DNA of 64,000 nucleotides from Rhizobium sp. BK196 (GTDB lineage: Bacteria > Pseudomonadota > Alphaproteobacteria > Rhizobiales > Rhizobiaceae). Where the stretch lies: positions 288,706-352,705 of the forward strand of contig NZ_JACHZB010000007.1 of the NCBI RefSeq assembly GCF_014193255.1, given 5' to 3'. A program made the translations under genes and the position numbers. A model generated the notes under the pieces. It was not told where the DNA came from, did not search any database, and saw only the letters and a program-made list of their open reading frames with translations. Of this stretch, positions 62,230-64,000 are shown piece by piece. The first letter of the stretch is position 1, and every line of letters begins with the position of its first letter.

Positions 62230-62485
62230 TTATCCGAATCTTTAAAAGCTGAGTCATTTCATCTACGTGATGAAATGCGGCCCGGCAAAGGTCGATTGCG
62301 AATAGCTGCAATGCGTGACCCGCGCATGACGCCGCCGGAAACGCTGGCCCTTGCGCGGAGACGCAATAGTTTCTATATCCGTCGCCCATGCAAGCTGGCG
62401 GCCGATCCCGCCGGAAATACAGGAAATCCGCCATGTTTCGGGATCAGGAAGGCGGATCGAAACAGCGCAGAATTTGGCAGCACCC

Positions 62486-63685
62486 GTGAACACACTGGAT
62501 TTTGACAAGAAGCCGGAAGACACCCGTGTCGTCGTCGCCATGTCTGGCGGCGTTGACAGCTCCGTCGTGGCTGGGCTTCTCAAACGCCAGGGATATGATG
62601 TGTTGGGCATTACGCTGCAGCTTTACGATCACGGCGCAGCGGTCCATCGCGCCGGCTCCTGTTGCGCGGGCCAGGATATCGATGATGCACGCCGTGTTTG
62701 CGAGACGCTCGGTATTCCGCATTACGTGCTCGACTACGAGAAACGGTTCCGCGAAACCGTCATCAATCCCTTCGCCGAAAGTTACGTCGCCGGCGAGACG
62801 CCGATCCCCTGCGTAGCCTGCAATCAGACGGTCAAGTTTGCCGATCTTTTGGCTACCGCCAAGGAGCTCGGCGCTGACGCGCTGGCGACGGGCCATTATA
62901 TCCGCTCGCGCCCGAACCCGTCATCCAGCAATCCCGGTCGCCGCGCGCTCTATCGCCCGGCTGATGCCGACCGCGACCAGAGCTATTTCCTCTTCGCCAC
63001 GACGCAGGAGCAGATCGACTATCTGCGCTTTCCGCTGGGTGGACTGCCCAAGTCGGAAACGCGCCGGCTGGCCGAAGAGATGGGTCTCGTCGTCGCCAAG
63101 AAGGCCGACAGCCAGGACATCTGTTTCGTGCCGCAGGGCAAATATTCCGACATCATCGCCAAGCTGAAGCCGAATTCGGCTTTGGCCGGTGACATTGTTC
63201 ATCTCGACGGTCGCATCCTCGGCCAGCACGAAGGCATCCTGCATTATACGATCGGTCAGCGGCGCGGCATCGGCATCGCTACGGGTGAACCGCTCTATGT
63301 CATCTATCTCGACGCCCGCTCGCGCCGCGTCATCGTCGGCCCGAAAGAAGCGCTGGAAACGCACCGCGTCTATTTGCGTGACGTCAATTGGTTGGGTGAC
63401 GAAACACTTCAGGCTGCAGCCTCGGGCGAAGGTTTTACCTGTTATGCCAAGGTGCGCTCCACCCGCGCGCCAGCTCCGGCTGTGCTGCACATGGATGCAA
63501 GCGGCATCTATGTCGACCTGACGGTCGGCGAGGCCGGTATTGCGCCCGGCCAAGCCTGCGCGCTCTATTCGGCGCCCGGCGATGACGCCCGCGTCTTCGG
63601 CGGCGGTTTCATCGAACGTTCCGAGCGCGAGCCTGATGCGGAAGCCTCATTGAAGGCGCTGCTTTCCACCTACGCCATGGCCTGA
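62486..63685 (+). CDS. mnmA: tRNA 2-thiouridylase MnmA
   Basis: MnmA (399 aa) inserts sulfur at U34 of tRNA-Lys, -Glu and -Gln. PP-loop SGGVDSS (20-26); catalytic cysteines Cys112 (in CVACNQTVKF) and Cys213 (in SQDICFVP). The family N-terminus LDFDKKPEDTRVVVAM begins right after a GTG at 62486, which I take as the start; upstream in-frame sequence is not family-like. The length is normal. A terminator follows, then tRNA-Met. Confidence 0.95.
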   Translation: MNTLDFDKKPEDTRVVVAMSGGVDSSVVAGLLKRQGYDVLGITLQLYDHGAAVHRAGSCCAGQDIDDARRVCETLGIPHYVLDYEKRFRETVINPFAESYVAGETPIPCVACNQTVKFADLLATAKELGADALATGHYIRSRPNPSSSNPGRRALYRPADADRDQSYFLFATTQEQIDYLRFPLGGLPKSETRRLAEEMGLVVAKKADSQDICFVPQGKYSDIIAKLKPNSALAGDIVHLDGRILGQHEGILHYTIGQRRGIGIATGEPLYVIYLDARSRRVIVGPKEALETHRVYLRDVNWLGDETLQAAASGEGFTCYAKVRSTRAPAPAVLHMDASGIYVDLTVGEAGIAPGQACALYSAPGDDARVFGGGFIERSEREPDAEASLKALLSTYAMA

Positions 63686-63692
63686 AACGGCG

Positions 63693-63726
63693 AAAAACGG
63701 CACTTCGGAAAGCCCACCGTTTTTCT
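63693..63726 (+). terminator. terminator after mnmA
   Basis: AAAAACGG (63693-63700) and CCGTTTTT (63717-63724) form an 8-bp stem around a GC-containing loop, ending in T residues. Confidence 0.75.
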
Positions 63727-63737
63727 CCATCATGTGC

Positions 63738-63766
63738 TTGACACAAAGCGGAGGCGCACCTTATAA
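63738..63766 (+). promoter_or_regulatory. near-consensus sigma-70 promoter of tRNA-Met
   Basis: TTGACA (63738-63743), exactly 17 nt, then TTATAA (63761-63766), one base from TATAAT-type consensus. The gene starts 53 nt further on. Confidence 0.8.
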
Positions 63767-63819
63767 GCCGCACATCCCACGAACCGGAAGCGCTTCGCGA
63801 ACGGTATCGTTTGACCAGT

Positions 63820-63896
63820 GGCGGAGTAGCTCAGTAGGTCAGAGCAGAGGAATCATAATCCTTGTGTCGGGGGTTCAAATCCCTCCTCCGCTACCA
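63820..63896 (+). tRNA. tRNA-Met (CAT anticodon)
   Basis: A 77-nt cloverleaf ending in encoded CCA. The acceptor stem GGCGGAG pairs with CTCCGCT (one G-U), the anticodon stem GAGGA/TCCTT closes loop ATCATAA with anticodon CAT (63854-63856), and the T arm contains GGTTCAAAT. It matches the elongator-Met type of Rhizobiales. A CAT anticodon alone cannot exclude the lysidine-modified Ile2 tRNA, but the body sequence favours Met. Confidence 0.93.
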
Positions 63897-63910
63897 CTTT
63901 TCCCGTGTCC

Positions 63911-64000
63911 ATACCGAAGACATAGGTAACAGAACGTACCTAAGACATGGGTGACAACCTCGTGCCGAACGGGTTGTCGATGGTTTGCAAGGTTCTCTGC
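63911..64000. mobile_element. possible insertion-sequence end, cut by the right edge
   Basis: Just after the tRNA lie two imperfect copies, 25 nt apart, of an 18-base unit (ACC-G/T-AAGACAT-A/G-GGT-A/G-AC; 63913-63930 and 63938-63955). Repeats of this look occur at the ends of some IS481-like elements in rhizobia, and tRNA 3' ends are common insertion spots. No transposase is visible in the remaining 45 bases, so this is a suspicion only. Confidence 0.35.

Noticed and set aside
63820..63896. Initiator tRNA-fMet or lysidine-type tRNA-Ile2
   Set aside because: The first acceptor pair is G-U rather than the mismatch of fMet, and the body matches elongator Met of Rhizobiales more than Ile2.

Overview
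The window is ordinary chromosome of an alphaproteobacterium of the order Rhizobiales, most likely the genus Rhizobium (etli/leguminosarum/tropici group). The basis is gene content and protein-level resemblance from memory, not a database search. Supporting features are a class I aldolase-pgk-gap-tkt block, a DUF4164-zapA-6S RNA block, ruvCAB with yebC, the complete tol-pal cluster followed by tilS-ftsH-glmM, the acid-response pair lpiA-acvB, a sulfolipid operon sqdB-sqdD-sqdC, and a serC-serA pair with a structured leader. I see no prophage, CRISPR array, defence island or toxin-antitoxin pair. The only possible mobile-element sequence is at the extreme right edge.

Layout. 0-8 kb (minus strand): central carbon metabolism (class I fructose-bisphosphate aldolase, cut by the left edge; pgk; gap; tkt), with a K+/H+ antiporter and a GNAT enzyme between them. 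8-9 kb (plus): DUF4164 coiled-coil protein, zapA and the 6S RNA. 9-15.3 kb: small accessory genes (a grpB-like gene with an internal amber codon; a LysR regulator divergent from an MFS-aldo/keto reductase pair; a frameshifted XRE regulator; an ArsR/SRPBCC divergon; a VOC-family remnant), then an NAD-type 6-phosphogluconate dehydrogenase. 15.4-21.7 kb (plus): a large MscS channel and lpiA-acvB. 21.8-26.1 kb (minus): DinB, Nudix, Tat-exported phosphoesterase, ruvB, ruvA, ruvC. 26.3-31.8 kb: chemoreceptor, GNAT, flavin monooxygenase, yebC, a pyridoxamine-oxidase-like protein. 31.8-39.7 kb (mostly minus): metallohydrolase, ymdB, fau (5-formyl-THF cyclo-ligase), a MarR/FUSC divergon, an Ala/Thr-rich protein of unknown function, and sqdBDC. 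39.8-51.7 kb (plus): ybgC, tolQ, tolR, tolA, an extra exported copy of the TolA C-terminal domain, tolB, pal, cpoB, tilS, ftsH, glmM. 52-64 kb: an outer-membrane beta-barrel, a TetR/flavoprotein divergon, serC-serA, a LysR/TDT-exporter divergon, a 33-residue membrane peptide, a second MscS channel, a DMT exporter, mnmA, and tRNA-Met(CAU) with a near-consensus promoter.

Taken together, the window carries cell-envelope upkeep (Tol-Pal, sulfolipid, lysyl-phosphatidylglycerol, two MscS channels, beta-barrel), glycolysis/pentose-phosphate/serine synthesis, Holliday-junction repair, and tRNA modification (tilS, mnmA). No spectacular new system is evident. The observations most worth checking are the stand-alone TolA-domain gene between tolA and tolB, the serC leader that can bury its own start codon, CtrA-like boxes in front of the outer-membrane protein, tolQ and pal, the separation of the 6S RNA from fau by about 25 kb, and three decaying genes within about 5 kb (grpB, XRE, VOC).
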